This document shows positions 37,701 through 49,840 of a stretch of 64,000 bases of DNA, piece after piece. The notes below the pieces were generated by a model that was given only the letters and a program-made list of their open reading frames with translations, had not been told where the DNA came from and made no database searches. Every line of letters starts with the position of its first letter. Within the stretch, counting starts at the first letter, position 1. The stretch covers positions 17,303,611 through 17,367,610 of the forward strand of contig OZ017801.1 of NCBI GenBank assembly GCA_963969395.1, in the 5' to 3' direction. This DNA is from Pseudoscleropodium purum (Eukaryota; Streptophyta; Bryopsida; Hypnales; Brachytheciaceae). The position numbers and the translations under genes are program-made.

Positions 37701-40700
37701 GGCTGCTGAAGCCACAAGCCACATTTTTTCTCTTTCTTGAGCAAGTTCTTCACTTGTCTTATGAGCTTGATTTGCTACACTTTGAATTATATTTTTTTCA
37801 AATTTCAAATTTTCTCTTAATTGGGAGCAAGTATGTTTTACATTAGTCATTTCATTCTCAAAAGACTTTTGTATGTCATTGAGCATATCTTTTGCTTTAG
37901 TGGCACAAATAGTAACTTCAATTGTAGCTCTTGAAGCTATTTCCATTTCTTTTTCTATTAGAGATGTTGCTTTTGACAAACATTCAGCTCTATCCTATAT
38001 TTTTAATAGGGATGCATGCTTCATAGGTTTAGAAATTTATTACAAAAATGTCTTTACTAATTATTTCTTAGCTAAAAAGTCAATAGTTAAAAAAATTCAT
38101 TCTACATTTTATATATATGCCTTTAACTAAATTACTCAACCATTTTTTTGGATCAATTGAAAAAAAAGATTAAGGTCCAATGAAGTTTGTACATTTTCAT
38201 ATGTCACAAATTTATACTATAAATTCATCAAAATCCAAATTAATATAAAAAAAATTACTTGAGTTTCTTCAACTTCACATCGCAAGTTGTTCATCTCTAG
38301 TTTCAATGCATTTGTCATCAATAATACTTTATTTTGAGCACATTGGAAGCGCCTATTTAACTCTCTTCTCATCAAATTTAGAATTTCACGTTTGTTAGTA
38401 GCACATATGGTCATTAATTGGTGTTGATTGTTAACATTTTCTCTTTCAAGCATTTCTTGAACATGATCTCATTCGGCTTCTACTATCTCTACTACTTCAG
38501 TACGGATGCTTTCAAGTTCCTTCATGAGCATTTATGAAATGAAGAATCAATAATCATCATACTAATTTTTATATCATGTTTTCACATTTATTATCAAATT
38601 TTCATCTAAAATTTACATAAACATAATATGAACAATAAAGTTACATAATTTTGAATATTTTATTATTCAAATATATACAACAATATTTTTTTGAATCCTA
38701 CTAGAAAAAATGATTGGAAGAAAAATTTTCAAATTTATACTAGTGATTGTAATTTCTAATTGCAATTTTGCTTTCAATAAAACAAATACAAATGAAACTT
38801 GAATTGCAAAAATTTACATGGTGTGTTAATTTTGAAGGGCACTGATTTTTATAACATTCTTGATGGCATCTAAATTCAGCCAGTTGACCTTCAAGGTCAT
38901 CAATACGATCACGACAATTAATTTTAATATTAGAAATATTTGATCGAATTTCTTCTAAACTCCCAAGATAGAGCTTAGATAAACTTTCAACTCTTTCCAT
39001 TATCAACATTCTTTCTTGTATGCCTTCCTCACGAGCAATACTTTGAGTTCTTTCTAGTTCAACATTATTTTCTTGAATTTTTTCTACAAGTTTTTGAATA
39101 TTTTCGATCTCTATCTATTTAGACTTATAGAAAATTAGTTCAATTGAATTGTGCTAATAAAATAATAAATACCATAAATTATTTTGCAACTCTATAAATG
39201 AATCAAAATCTTCAAATTTTTTATATACATTTTTTATACAAATTTTTTAATATTAGAATTATAATATTAAATTATATAACCTATGAAATATATACAGTTT
39301 TGTATCAAGTTTATTGAATAATTTCAGATTTCTAGATTTTAAAAAAAAAAATTTGATTGAAATGTCACCTGCATATCATTTTGTTTGACGTTTTGAAGTT
39401 GTTTCATTAAAGCATTGTTTTCATTTTTTAACAAATTTTGTTCATTGTTCACTTCAAATTTTGATTTTTCAATTGTTTGAATAAAATTAGTTACATAACT
39501 TTGAATATTTTCTTTTTTATAAGTCAACTCTTTTACTTCATTCCACAAATGTTTCATTTCACTTTTCAAAGCTAATATTCCTACATCATTTTGAAGTTGA
39601 TACCTCTCAATCTTTTTTTCCACCATTGATAGTACCTATGCATTAATTTATTGCAACAATCACATTATATTGTTGGTCATGAAATGTAGTCTTCAATTTA
39701 ATCTTTCTTCTAGTATTTAATCTAAATTGCATTTGAAATTTTATTGAATTTTTTTCTTTCAAATTATTAAAAATAATCAAATAAAAAATTAAATGCAATA
39801 TTGAAAGATGGACCAAATGAATGGCAACATTTTGTGATGTTTAAGAAAATTCTAATTTTTTTTACACATGTAATAAAAAAAGTTAATATTATAAGGACTA
39901 TATATTATATTATCACTTTTCAGATTTTAGGACCATGGTGTTTTAGTCCTAAAATTGCTTCAACAAACTTATACCTAAAGCAAGACTAATATCTTTATCT
40001 ATATTTATTCTCCAATAAATACATTTACAAAATATTGCCACCCATTGCAATTTCAATGTGCCTAAATTTAAAATAATAAAGTTTTTTCTAGTCATTTCCA
40101 AAGGTGAAGTTTTGTCTTTCAACATTCTTAAGAAAAAAGTATATGTCCTATAACTTGTGTATTGTAGTTAATGTATTAAGAAATAGATTGAAAATATAAG
40201 GAATATAATTTAACCTAAAAACTTTCATATTCATCTTTAAGAAAAAGGTGGAACTTGATGAATGAAAAAATAAATCCCTCATAAGTTTGACAAAAAAATT
40301 GAGATTTGTAAATACATTGGCAAAAATGCTCTAGTAAGTAATATATATCATGTTTGTTTGTTTTTAATTCTTAAGATTGAGCTTATAAATTTTTTTCAAT
40401 GGCCATTATTCTCAAATAAAACTCTTTATTATTTATAATCAAATAGTTCAATTGTTTCAATTAACTAAAATTCATTAATAGCTCTTTAAAAAAAAAAATT
40501 GTTGTTCAATTTAACATTGAAATCAAGATTAACCTTATACATGTTGCTATATATATATTTATATTTAAAGGGCATGAAAAAAGCTTTGAATGCATGTAGA
40601 TTAGGATGATTAGCATCCATACTAAAGATTTTTGGCAAAAGTTTCAAATTATGAAGTCATTTGATCTTGCCCAAGTTCTCAAATAATCCAAAGTAGGTTC

Positions 40701-43519
40701 TCCTTAGTCTTTTAGAGGTTGAATTAATCTTTACAAGAAAATCATAACAATTTTATTAAAACTTTGAATTGTTATGATAATAATACTATAATGAACTTGA
40801 AATCATTTGGTTGTAGATTAAGCTATTTACATATACATTCAAAAACTATTTTGAAAGTGGAATTGGATTTTTTTAAATGAGAATTTTTATTTTTGAAAAC
40901 AATTTTATTACAAGAATAACAAGATGCTAGAAAATTCCAAGGATATGATAATCTTTAAAAAATATTTTAGAAAAATTAATTATACTCAAAGATGCTCAAA
41001 AAATATAATAAAGATAACAAAAATTCCAATCAACTTCAAATTTTTGTAGTAAATGAAATTATAAAATAATAATTTTTTAAATCCCCTTAGAAGTTTGGCT
41101 TATGATTTCTAAGTTAAATATCAATAAAAATAAACTATTTCTAGCATTGTGATATAAAGTTTGTAATTGATATAAATTACTCAATTTTTGCAAATTTTGC
41201 AAATTTTTAAAATGAACTAAAATCTGTATTTGAAAACAATTAATTCCAAATATAAATAAAATATTTGAACAATGCTAGCAAGTGAGCATAGAGATGCAAG
41301 CCTATTGCAAGCCCTGAACTTAGTTTTAGGTATAAACTTATATTAAAGATGTTTAAAACATAATAGTATAAAAAAAATCTAATGATATAGGCACTTATAA
41401 TATAGATACCTTCAACCATAAAAGACATTTTTAATATAGAGTCCTACTATAGATTTATAGGCCCACAGATTCTATACTCATATGCTAGTACTCCCTTTGG
41501 AAAGGCGAAGTTTGAACAATACAAATTTATATTTTGGCATCTATGAAGGTTATATTAAGCAGTCCTATTTTACTACTTTTAATTGAATGTGAAAAAAAAA
41601 AAATTCTAAAAATGAATAAATAATTATCTTCAATCATTATAAAGCCAATGACTATTTTGTTTATATAAACTCACATGTTCATCATTATCTTCATTCTTTT
41701 TCATGAAATTATTTACAATTTCTTCAAGCCTAATTTTGATTTCATTTTGTAGAATGTGTCTTGCTTCAAGAATTTCTTTAGACATTTCATCTTTTACATA
41801 ATCCCATTGTTTTTCCAAATCATCAAAATGGGTTTTTAATACCTTGTTTTTTGCATCAATTTGCATATTAAAACCTTCTATCAATCCTTTGAGTTCATTG
41901 AATAATACTTGTTGAGTAGAATGATTTTCACACCTTTTATATTTATTGTCCTAAGTCATCATAAATTCATATAAATATAAAACAATGACTCACACATTTA
42001 TATAAAATATCTTAAATCAATTATTCATTTTTGAATATTAAAATTTCAATTAAAATATCAAATACTTATAATCAAACATCTCTTATGTGTTTAATTATGA
42101 ATTGAATTAAGATTATTTAGAAATTTTGCAAGTTACCTCATAATTATGGTATTTTGCTTGTTGAAATATAAGCCCATTAGAAGAGCTAGTTGGGTCGAGA
42201 ACTTCTTTATTCAAATGCTGGTTTTTGGAGGGTGAATTAAAATTTTCAACCATTATATTTCCAACTTTTTTGTTGATTTTATCACCATTACTAATTCTAT
42301 TATTATTTTTAAGTGAAGGAATGACAGATTTATTTGCTCTTTGACAAGCATAATTTCCTAAATTTGTGTTACATTCCAAATGTGATGATGGTATAGGTAG
42401 AAGGATCTTAGTATTCAAATCATAATATTTTTTATTGAAATGATTTGTGAGTTTCTTAGAGACTTGCATGTTACAATTGTTCTCATCAAAATTTATTGTT
42501 TTCTCACAATTTGTGGATAAATTTTGATTTTGATTTTTCAAATCTTGCGATTCTATATGAAAATCACTTAGTTCAATATCAAAAAATGAATCTTTATTTA
42601 GAGATGCATTTTTTTCATTCTTTTTATTCAAATCTCTAAACAAATTTGATGGACAATGAGAAATTGGTGCCAAACACTTCAACTTTTGTATATAATGGGA
42701 TAATGGGAGAAAAGATAATGTAGATATAGATGAGGATGTTGATGAGCTACTTGTGTTTGAATGCAATGGAGTATTGTTATAAGTTTTAATCCTTTTGCGA
42801 GCCTTAAAATCTTCATGAGCATTATTTTGATGAATTTTTTTCCCATCACATTTAGATGAATAAGACGAAGAATTTGGCCTTTCTTTAATCATTGATGAAG
42901 CAAAATAATTCTTTTCATTTTCTTTCATAGTTTCAGTTTTTCCATGAGTTTTCAATATATCTCTGTCTACATTCAAGTCATGGGTAGAACTCACAAGGTT
43001 CTTGGAAATAAATTCAATATGTGATTTTGCTTGATCATTTTCAATAGTGTCATTTGCATCTTCCATTGTAATTATTTCAATGTCTTTATTTGTATCTTTA
43101 TGTAGGTTTTCAACCAAATCTTCAACCATAACTTCCCGAATTCTTGAATCATTAGCTTTTTCTTTCAATATTTTCATTTGTAAACGAAATCTTTCACAAT
43201 CTTCTTTTACACCTTTTACTCCCGTAGATTTATAAGAACCAATTGCATTAAGCCCTTCCTTTTTACATTTGTTGAAATCAAATTTTTCTTTGGTTTTCAA
43301 TTTTTTTAAAGTCAAAATTTCCATTCTTTTATGTGATGAAGATGAATATGATCTCAATTTAGATTCATAATTTGTATCTTTTTCTACACATATTGATGGA
43401 CTACTACTTTTCCTAAATTCAGTGTGTGGTATAAGACTTGTATGCCATTGATTTTCAATTTTCATATAAAACTCATGTTTCTTATCATCTTCTTTCAAGT
43501 ATATTTTTCTTTTCTCTTT
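34733..43519 (-). CDS. Large multi-exon coiled-coil protein gene of unknown family, possibly decaying
   Basis: Eleven exons on the minus strand join in frame: 42137-43519, 41675-41950, 39369-39635, 38818-39114, 38259-38519, 37485-37994, 37100-37372, 36422-36973, 36145-36311, 35674-35805 and 34733-35504, with GT-AG introns. The product is about 1,630 codons. Exon 1 is Ser/Lys/Asn-rich with basic patches (KARKRIKTYNN). Exons 2-8 are almost entirely heptad-type coiled coil rich in Glu, Lys, Gln and Asn (for example FDDLEKQWDYVKDEMSKEIL). The last exon is Lys/Ser-rich with a basic RKFIKRRVRN segment. Exons 2-8 are all phase 0-0. The fifth exon has an in-frame TGA at 38471-38469. Upstream of 43519 a further open stretch (43485-43675) lies in another frame, so the true 5' end is unresolved. 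I do not recognise the family. Structural or scaffold roles are typical of such proteins, but none can be assigned. Confidence 0.65.
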
Positions 43520-43675
43520 CTAAAATTGAACTTGCCTGATCAATATGAAAATCCTCATGAAAATCCATTTTTTGAACACAATCATCAAATTTTGAAGAAA
43601 TGGATGAAACAAGCTCAAATGACTTCAAACAAGGCACATCAAGCTTTGAAATCATTTTTTTATACAAATCTTCAC
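43485..43675 (-). CDS. Possible 5' exon of the coiled-coil gene, frame unresolved
   Basis: After a TATAATAG-type acceptor at about 43676, a frame reads EDLYKKMISKLDVPCL through SSILEREKKNILERR and stops at 43485. It overlaps the start of the next open exon (43519) in a different frame. No good GT donor lies between them. A CAG/GCAAGT site near 43540 looks like a GC donor but has no fitting acceptor. Either the gene has a one-base frame break here or this is an unspliced extension of an intron. Confidence 0.4.
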
Positions 43676-43679
43676 CTAT

Positions 43680-45590
43680 TATAAAATCTTTTATAAATAG
43701 AAATAGGAAGTTTATTTGAAGACTATTTCAAGCATTTTTAAAATCTTCAAAAAATCAATTCATAAACAATGAGTATTGTAATAAGCATCCAAACTCTTAC
43801 AAGATATCAAACAATTCAATCATTTTTGAATCAATAAATTGAAATATTTATATTTTAAAATAGAAGTTTTAACTTACTTTCTTCACTAGAATCTAAACTT
43901 TACAAATTTGTTGAATTCTTTATTTATCTTATATGATGATATATTTTTTTGTTTAATTTTGTAACTATATCATTTTTTGGCCTTTTAAAATTAGGTTTTG
44001 CATGTTAGTTTTTATTTTTTTGTAATTGTGCTCTTTTATATTGTTATATACTTCTAACATGCTCTTCATCCTAAAATTAGTTGTATGTGTACTTTATAAA
44101 TCTTCACTATCTTCTAGCATATACTTTTGTGCATAATCCACAAAATAAATTATTTAATTCTTGAACTATGAATTTATAAAAACAAGGTATATCTTACAAT
44201 GATCCCTGATTTTTTTAATAATAAATATTTCTCTTTGGATATTTAACTCAAATCATAATGTGCAAGTATTTTGGATAGAAATATCCTAATAAATTATGTG
44301 TTGTAAATTTTTTATAATTAATACAAATTTATGAATTCTATATTATTTGTCAACTTCAAAATCTTGATTATATTTCCTTTAGATGAGAAATAAAAATAAT
44401 ATACATATCATACATATTAGTCATAAAAAACATCATGAATACAACAAAATATAACAATAAATAAATTAGATTTTTTGAGGCTTTTGAAATTAAAAAAATG
44501 ATAACATTGTACAAAAATAAATCTTGCATAATTATTTGTCATTTTTAGTTTAAAAAATAAAGATCATTTATAAATATTTAGCATTAAAACCTAATTTTAA
44601 AACAATTAGCACTTATGAATAAATGATAAAATTAATCTAAACACTAATTTCTATAACAATGAGGTCAAATTTCAATGCTTATTTTATTTGCAATAAACAA
44701 AGACTAAATAAATTTCAAATCTATTGATGACCTTTAGAACTTAGGCAATATTTTTATATTTTAAATCTTATATATCTATATTTATTTATGTATTGCCAAA
44801 CATAGGATGCACTAGGTGTGAATGGACAATTAGATACAACCAAAGCCATGAAATGAGGCTACAACAAAAAGAATTGTAAAAAATAAAATCACTATTGTTG
44901 TATAAAATAATTTGACCATGGTATTTTATACATTACAAGACTTTTTGTATCACCTTTTTGCATGTTGTTTCATCCACAAATGCATTCTTTTATTTAATGC
45001 TTTGTTGCTTTTAGTGCTATCAAGGGATGCCCATTGAAGGTTAGAGATTGAAAGTTTCAGTGGACCTAAAAAGATTGGTCATTGAAATTGACGTTTCATA
45101 TTAGTAGACTCATCAAAACAACATCAACTGGCATCTCCGTCTCCAAGGTGATGCAAAACATAATATTTGTAGTATACGTTATTGTATAGAGTCTACACAA
45201 GGATTCATTGGTTTGATGTTTGCATACTAATACCAAAGCTTGAATGTCATAACGCATCCATGAATAGTCTCCAATCAGGGTTTCCTGGAACTGATTGGTC
45301 ATGTTTTGGTGAGAGGAGACTACAGGTGTGGTGGCGCTATGAATAACATGGGTGTGAAGAGCGTTGTTTATGGATTAATTTTTATATCAATGCAATCTCT
45401 GAGCATTCCAATCTCAATCTTGCCAGTGAGGATTTCGAGAAGAGATAATAAACCAAAAAAATGAGAAAAGTTTACAAACATTATAAATGAGCTGCTGAGA
45501 ATGAGTAATTGCGAATGTCAAAAGCAGAAATCTGTCAGAGATACTTCTGCGCTCATTATTTCGGCTGTCATTAGGTACTATTTTGGCTGT
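43680..45590. other. Intergenic DNA between the coiled-coil gene and the Gypsy remnant
   Basis: AT-rich to about 44.95 kb, presumably including the promoter of the coiled-coil gene. From about 45.0 kb the sequence becomes GC-richer, which may mark the start of the Gypsy element or its 5' LTR. No LTR ends could be fixed. Confidence 0.5.
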
Positions 45591-45612
45591 GATCAGGTGC
45601 TATCATCAAGTA

Positions 45613-45715
45613 CTGCTCTGCACAAGGTGATTTTATTATTGGCTGATTGCTCTGCACAAGGTGATTTTGTAATTTGTTGATTGCTCTGCACAAACTGATC
45701 CACTGTATTATAATT
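45613..45715. repeat. Three ~34-bp tandem repeats upstream of gag
   Basis: TTGCTCTGCACAAGGTGATT and close variants begin at about 45612, 45647 and 45681, each unit ending in a GGCTGAT-like sequence. They are likely part of the 5' LTR or leader of the Gypsy element. Confidence 0.8.
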
Positions 45716-45887
45716 GCTGATTGCTGAAAATGAAAGTGCTAATTGCTGAGAATGCGGATTGTTGAAAATGGAAGTCGCCAATGGTCCCATGTTTGCAGCA
45801 GTTATCTGGTAGAATATCAGATTATCAGCATTACATTACCATAGGCCTGCGATTATTGACAATTATTATTTTTTTTTTAAATGATAA

Positions 45888-46394
45888 ATGCCGGGGCGGA
45901 GGCTCAGTGTTTATCAACGAAGGTTGATATTGCGTTCATTATTGGTCAGAGCTACTATTGCTGAATTCGAAGGCCGATTGTCGCGATATGAATCAGAAGA
46001 ACTCATTGTAGCAAGAGCCATTGTTAGTGGTGGTAAGGATGCTGCGGATGTGGACATGATTAGGGAAGAATTACATCGACATGCGGACGAGCGGAAAACA
46101 AGCATTATGGTAACAGTAGAATTGGGGCGAGAATGGTATGATTCTCCAGTCAATAGTTTTCTAAATTCAGCGTTACAGTGTGTTGATGTCATGCTACAGG
46201 AATCGAGTGAGCCAATCACATGAATAAACTGAGTATTGAAAATTAACATGATTGAATTATTACAAGAGCATCAAATGGATGAGGCATTGGAGAAAAGAAT
46301 TATTCTTGGACGTTTGAATTTCTTTAGACGATTCAATGTACATAATATGGTTGGACTTCTGGAAATCCAAAAGAGTTATTTGGAATTAAAATAA
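45888..46394 (+). pseudogene. Decayed ORF of unknown function upstream of Gypsy gag
   Basis: An ATG at 45888 opens 111 codons (MPGRRLSVYQRRLILRSL, later EELIVARAIVSGGKDAADVD). After two nearby stops at 46221-46238 the same frame stays open with similar character (MIELLQEHQMDEALEKR to KSYLELK) until about 46394. Together this looks like one reading frame of about 165 codons broken by nonsense changes, ending about 190 bases before gag. The product would be charged and mostly helical. I do not recognise it. It could be an extra element gene, a captured host fragment or a chance reading. Confidence 0.45.
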
Positions 46395-46586
46395 ATAAAT
46401 AAATAAATAAAATCATGAATAACGTACGCTCAAGAAAAAATGAAATTGAGATAAAATCCATCATCATAGTATCTGATTTTGAATACCTTGTCATCAATGG
46501 TGAAATTGGATAATGGAGGTAATCTGATTTAAAAATATATATATGTATATCTATAAATAGAAGTTTGTTTTCAATACATATCGTCG

Positions 46587-47660
46587 ATGGATCAAGAAGG
46601 TGTGCAACCAGAGGCCATGCCGGAGGGAGTTGGACCAAAATGGGTGGCCTTTGTGCAACATCAAATCCAAACAGTACTTCAAGCATCACTTCCTTGTATC
46701 GTCCAACAGATTGTGGAGGGAACGGCTACAGTTCCGTGCCAGGAATCCTCGGGACGCTTTAATCGAGAAGCTTATAGGGTGGAGAAATTAAGTATGAGGG
46801 AATTGGGAAGCAAAGAATCAAAGGTGGCGGACCCAGACAAGTTCTCAGGAAAGAAAGGTAATGAGATCTATCGCTGGTTTGTGCAGCTCCGTTTGGTGTT
46901 TCGAGGAAAGCCTCGTACGTACAGCTCTAATGCGGATAAGGTTGCCTATGCACTCTCATACATGAGTGGTTCAGCCCAAAATTGGGCTATGCCCTTATTG
47001 CAAGCACTTGATGAAGGACGGGGTCATGAGCTGTTGGAGGATTATGATGCTTTTCGAGAAGCTTTTATTGGAGTATATGGAGACCTTGATCGGCGTGGCA
47101 ATGCTGAAGATCGTCTTGGGAGGTTGAAGCAATCCGGTTCCGTGGCTTCATACATTTCCACTTTTAATGAATATTCAGCACAAGTCGATTGGAATGAATC
47201 AAGCTTAGTGGCACGATTTCGTGGTGGCTTAAAGGACGACATTTTAGACTCTATCGCCACGGCGGAGAGCCAACCTCGCCGATTGCATGAGTGGATGGCG
47301 ATGGCTTCTCAAATTGATGAGAGACTTTGGGGACGACGACAAGCTCGTCGCACGCCCTCAGAGTCTTCGTATGTGAAGAACATGGCAAATAACTCTCGAA
47401 ACACCGTTAGAAGATTTCAAACGGGCCTTGAAAACACGGGCCCGGTATCGATGGAACTAGGTGCAGTTCGTGGGACCTCAACTTTGGCCAAGATGGCAGC
47501 AGAGCGATTGGAATATCAACGCCAAGGCAAATGCTGGGGTTGTGGAGGAATCGGCCACGTGCGAGCAAAATGCCCCACGAATCCATCACGTCCACTTCCA
47601 CTTGCAGCTATGGTTGAAGAAAATGATGAAGCCTCGGGAAAAGAGATAGCCCGGGACTGA
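46587..47660 (+). CDS. gag: Gypsy Gag polyprotein, 357 residues, intact frame
   Basis: The ATG at 46587 opens an uninterrupted frame. Residues about 80-230 form the retrotransposon Gag capsid region, with DPDKFSGKKGNEIYRWF and a DAFREAFIGVYGD block. A CCHC zinc knuckle (CWGCGGIGHVRAKC) near residues 312-325 would bind RNA. Gag builds the particle in which reverse transcription takes place. The frame ends at 47660, and protease continues in another frame. This is the best-preserved gene of the element. Confidence 0.85.
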   Translation: MDQEGVQPEAMPEGVGPKWVAFVQHQIQTVLQASLPCIVQQIVEGTATVPCQESSGRFNREAYRVEKLSMRELGSKESKVADPDKFSGKKGNEIYRWFVQLRLVFRGKPRTYSSNADKVAYALSYMSGSAQNWAMPLLQALDEGRGHELLEDYDAFREAFIGVYGDLDRRGNAEDRLGRLKQSGSVASYISTFNEYSAQVDWNESSLVARFRGGLKDDILDSIATAESQPRRLHEWMAMASQIDERLWGRRQARRTPSESSYVKNMANNSRNTVRRFQTGLENTGPVSMELGAVRGTSTLAKMAAERLEYQRQGKCWGCGGIGHVRAKCPTNPSRPLPLAAMVEENDEASGKEIARD

Positions 47661-47737
47661 ACGATGGAGTTTGGTACCCGGGCACAACCCAGAGTGCAGC
47701 TGCTACTTTATCAAAGGAGATTCCAAAAAATGTTATT

Positions 47738-48430
47738 ATGGACAAAGTAACAGTAGGAGGAAACAATTCTGAACCTTTTTATGTACGGGCCACGATTGAT
47801 CCAGGCCAACATCTCTCATTAAATGCTAAGATTAATTCTATTCTAGGTCTTACTTTGGTGGATTCAGGTGCTACTGGTACATTTATGCATTTTAAGTTTG
47901 CAAAGCAATGTAGCGCTGTAATACAAGCTAAGAAAGTGCCTCGAGAAGTTTGAGTAATTGATGGAAGAGTTATAAACTCAGGTCTGATCATGCATCAGGC
48001 CCAAGTTGAATTTATTATTGGAGATCACAAAGAGACCCTGGTGGCTGATCTCACCAATACGGGACGATATGCCTGCATTTTGGGGACTCCTTGGCTTGTA
48101 AGCCATGATCCTACAATTCGATGGGCACGACGGGAGGTGTTATTTAATTCCACATACTGTCAAAATCACTGCATCTAGTCTCAAAGCTTGGTCACGGTGG
48201 GGGTGTCGGATTTGATAGTTGGAAAGGAAAAAGCAACGTTGTCAGTGACCAAACAAGAAGACATGACACAGGAACAGCAAGGGAGCTTGGCCAAGGATCT
48301 GGGACAAGGGAGCCAGAAAATAGGCTTAGCTGCGGAAGGTCAAGAGCAGCTTCCTGCATGTGATGCAGGATGCGCAATAAAAGCACATGGACTGTAGTCT
48401 GATCTGGTTTCAGCTGATATAGTTTCAACT
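47738..48430 (+). pseudogene. Gypsy protease region, broken by stops
   Basis: The frame beginning at 47738 contains the aspartic-protease signature LVDSGATGTFMHF (about residues 41-53). It is stopped at 47953, stays open in the same frame from about 47954 to 48178 with ILGTPWLVSHDP (the usual C-terminal protease block), and is stopped again. The following 48188-48397 stretch is in the same frame but has no recognisable domain. The nonsense changes mean that no functional protease is made from this copy. Confidence 0.75.
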
Positions 48431-48468
48431 GAAAAGAATTCAGCTGCTATGCTGATTTAAAGCATTCT

Positions 48469-49840
48469 ATGGTTTCAGCTGCTGGGTTCCGATTATCAAT
48501 GAAAGATGCTGAAGTCTGCATCTTAGAAATCTCAAAATGTCACGATGTGATGGGAAAAGAAGAGAACTCAATTCCAATGGAGTACCATGATCTTCTAGGG
48601 GCTTTTAGTGAAGCGGCATCCAATGAATTACCTAGCCATAGTATGGCTGACATGAAAATTGAATTTCGGGAAGGCCAAGAGCCAAAGAATACAGGTTTAA
48701 GACCCATGTCACCGATGGAGTTAGAAGAGCTCCGAAAATATTTAGAAGAAAATTTAGGAAAAGGATGGATTTGCCGATCCAAATCCCCGGTTTCGGCACC
48801 AGTGGTATTTGCACAGAAAAAAGATGGCTCAATTCGGGTGTGTGGATTATAGAAATCTTAACAAGGTAACCATAAAAAATCGATATCCCTTACCTTTAAT
48901 TCCAGAACTCACTGATAGGTTAGTAGGCGCAAAAATATTTACTAAACTGGATATAAGACAAGCATATCATCGGGTTCGTATGGCAGAAGGACATGAATTC
49001 AAAACTGCTTTTAAAACGCGGTATGGACTTTTTGAATATCTAGTGATGCCTTTTGGTTTAACAAACGCACGTGCTCAATTTCAATCCCATATGCAAAATA
49101 TTTTTTCCGATCTCCTTGACATTTCAGTAGTTATCTACCTAGACGATATTCTTATTTTCTCAAAGACCCTAGAAGAGCATCAACAAATAGTTCGTCAAGT
49201 ATTACAGAGGTTACAAGAACATGGGCTCTATGCTAAACAATCTAAGTGTGAATTTCATCGTGAGTCCGTAGAATTTTTGGGCATGAGAGTTTCAGCAAAA
49301 GGCCTAGAGATGTGTTCGGATAAAGTTAAAACTATCCAAGATTGGCCAATCCCTACTTCAATAAAAGAAGTTCAAGCATTTTTGGGGTTTGCCAACTTCT
49401 ATCGTCGGTTCATATGTGACTATTCAAAAATTGCCATGCCTCTTATTGCATTAACACGAAAAAATCAGCAATTTCTATGGACATCTGAAACAGAATTAGC
49501 ATTCAAGCACCTTTGCTCCAAATTTATTCAAGCACCTGTATTACTTCACCCTAAATTTGAACAACCGTTTGTTGTTGAAACCGACGCATCAGACATGGCA
49601 ACCGGTGGTATTTTATCACAATATGGAGAAGACGGCTTATTACATCCGTGTGCCTATCGGAGCTCAAAAATGACGCTTGCAGAACAGAACTATGACATTT
49701 ACGATAAAGAGCTTTTAAGTGTGGTATTGGCTTTCCAGGATTGGCGAGTTTATTTGGAAGGGTCTCCGCATCAAATACGGGTAATTGAACAATATATCTT
49801 CTTGTCAATTCTTGATGCCAAAATCTATAATGACTATTAG
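48469..49840 (+). pseudogene. Gypsy reverse transcriptase with partial RNase H, frameshifted and truncated
   Basis: 48469-48852 encodes the RT N-terminal part (KNTGLRPMSPMELEELRKYL, SAPVVFAQKKDGS), then the frame shifts near 48840. From there to 49840 another frame carries CVDYRNLNK, the catalytic FTKLDIRQAYHRV block, MPFGLTNARAQF and YLDDILIFS. The RNase H start (PFVVETDASDMATGGILSQY) follows. RNase H ends abruptly after EGSPHQIRV, and the last roughly 18 residues are unrelated read-through. The catalytic aspartates of RT are still present. With integrase missing, the copy is dead. Confidence 0.85.

Larger units (their letters stand above)
45600..49800 (+). mobile_element. Broken Ty3/Gypsy LTR retrotransposon
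   Basis: Gag, protease, reverse transcriptase and the start of RNase H lie in the usual order on the plus strand, interrupted by stops and frame changes. After the RNase H block ending near EGSPHQIRV (about 49780) the sequence switches to unrelated AT-rich DNA, so integrase, any chromodomain and the 3' LTR are missing. No matching LTR pair was seen. Tandem repeats at 45613-45715 and the region before gag may be remains of the 5' LTR or leader. It cannot move by itself. Confidence 0.85.

Noticed and set aside
43520..43545. GC-AG intron between CAG/GCAAGT and TTTTAG in the coiled-coil gene
   Set aside because: It would be only about 16 nt long, too short for a spliceosomal intron.
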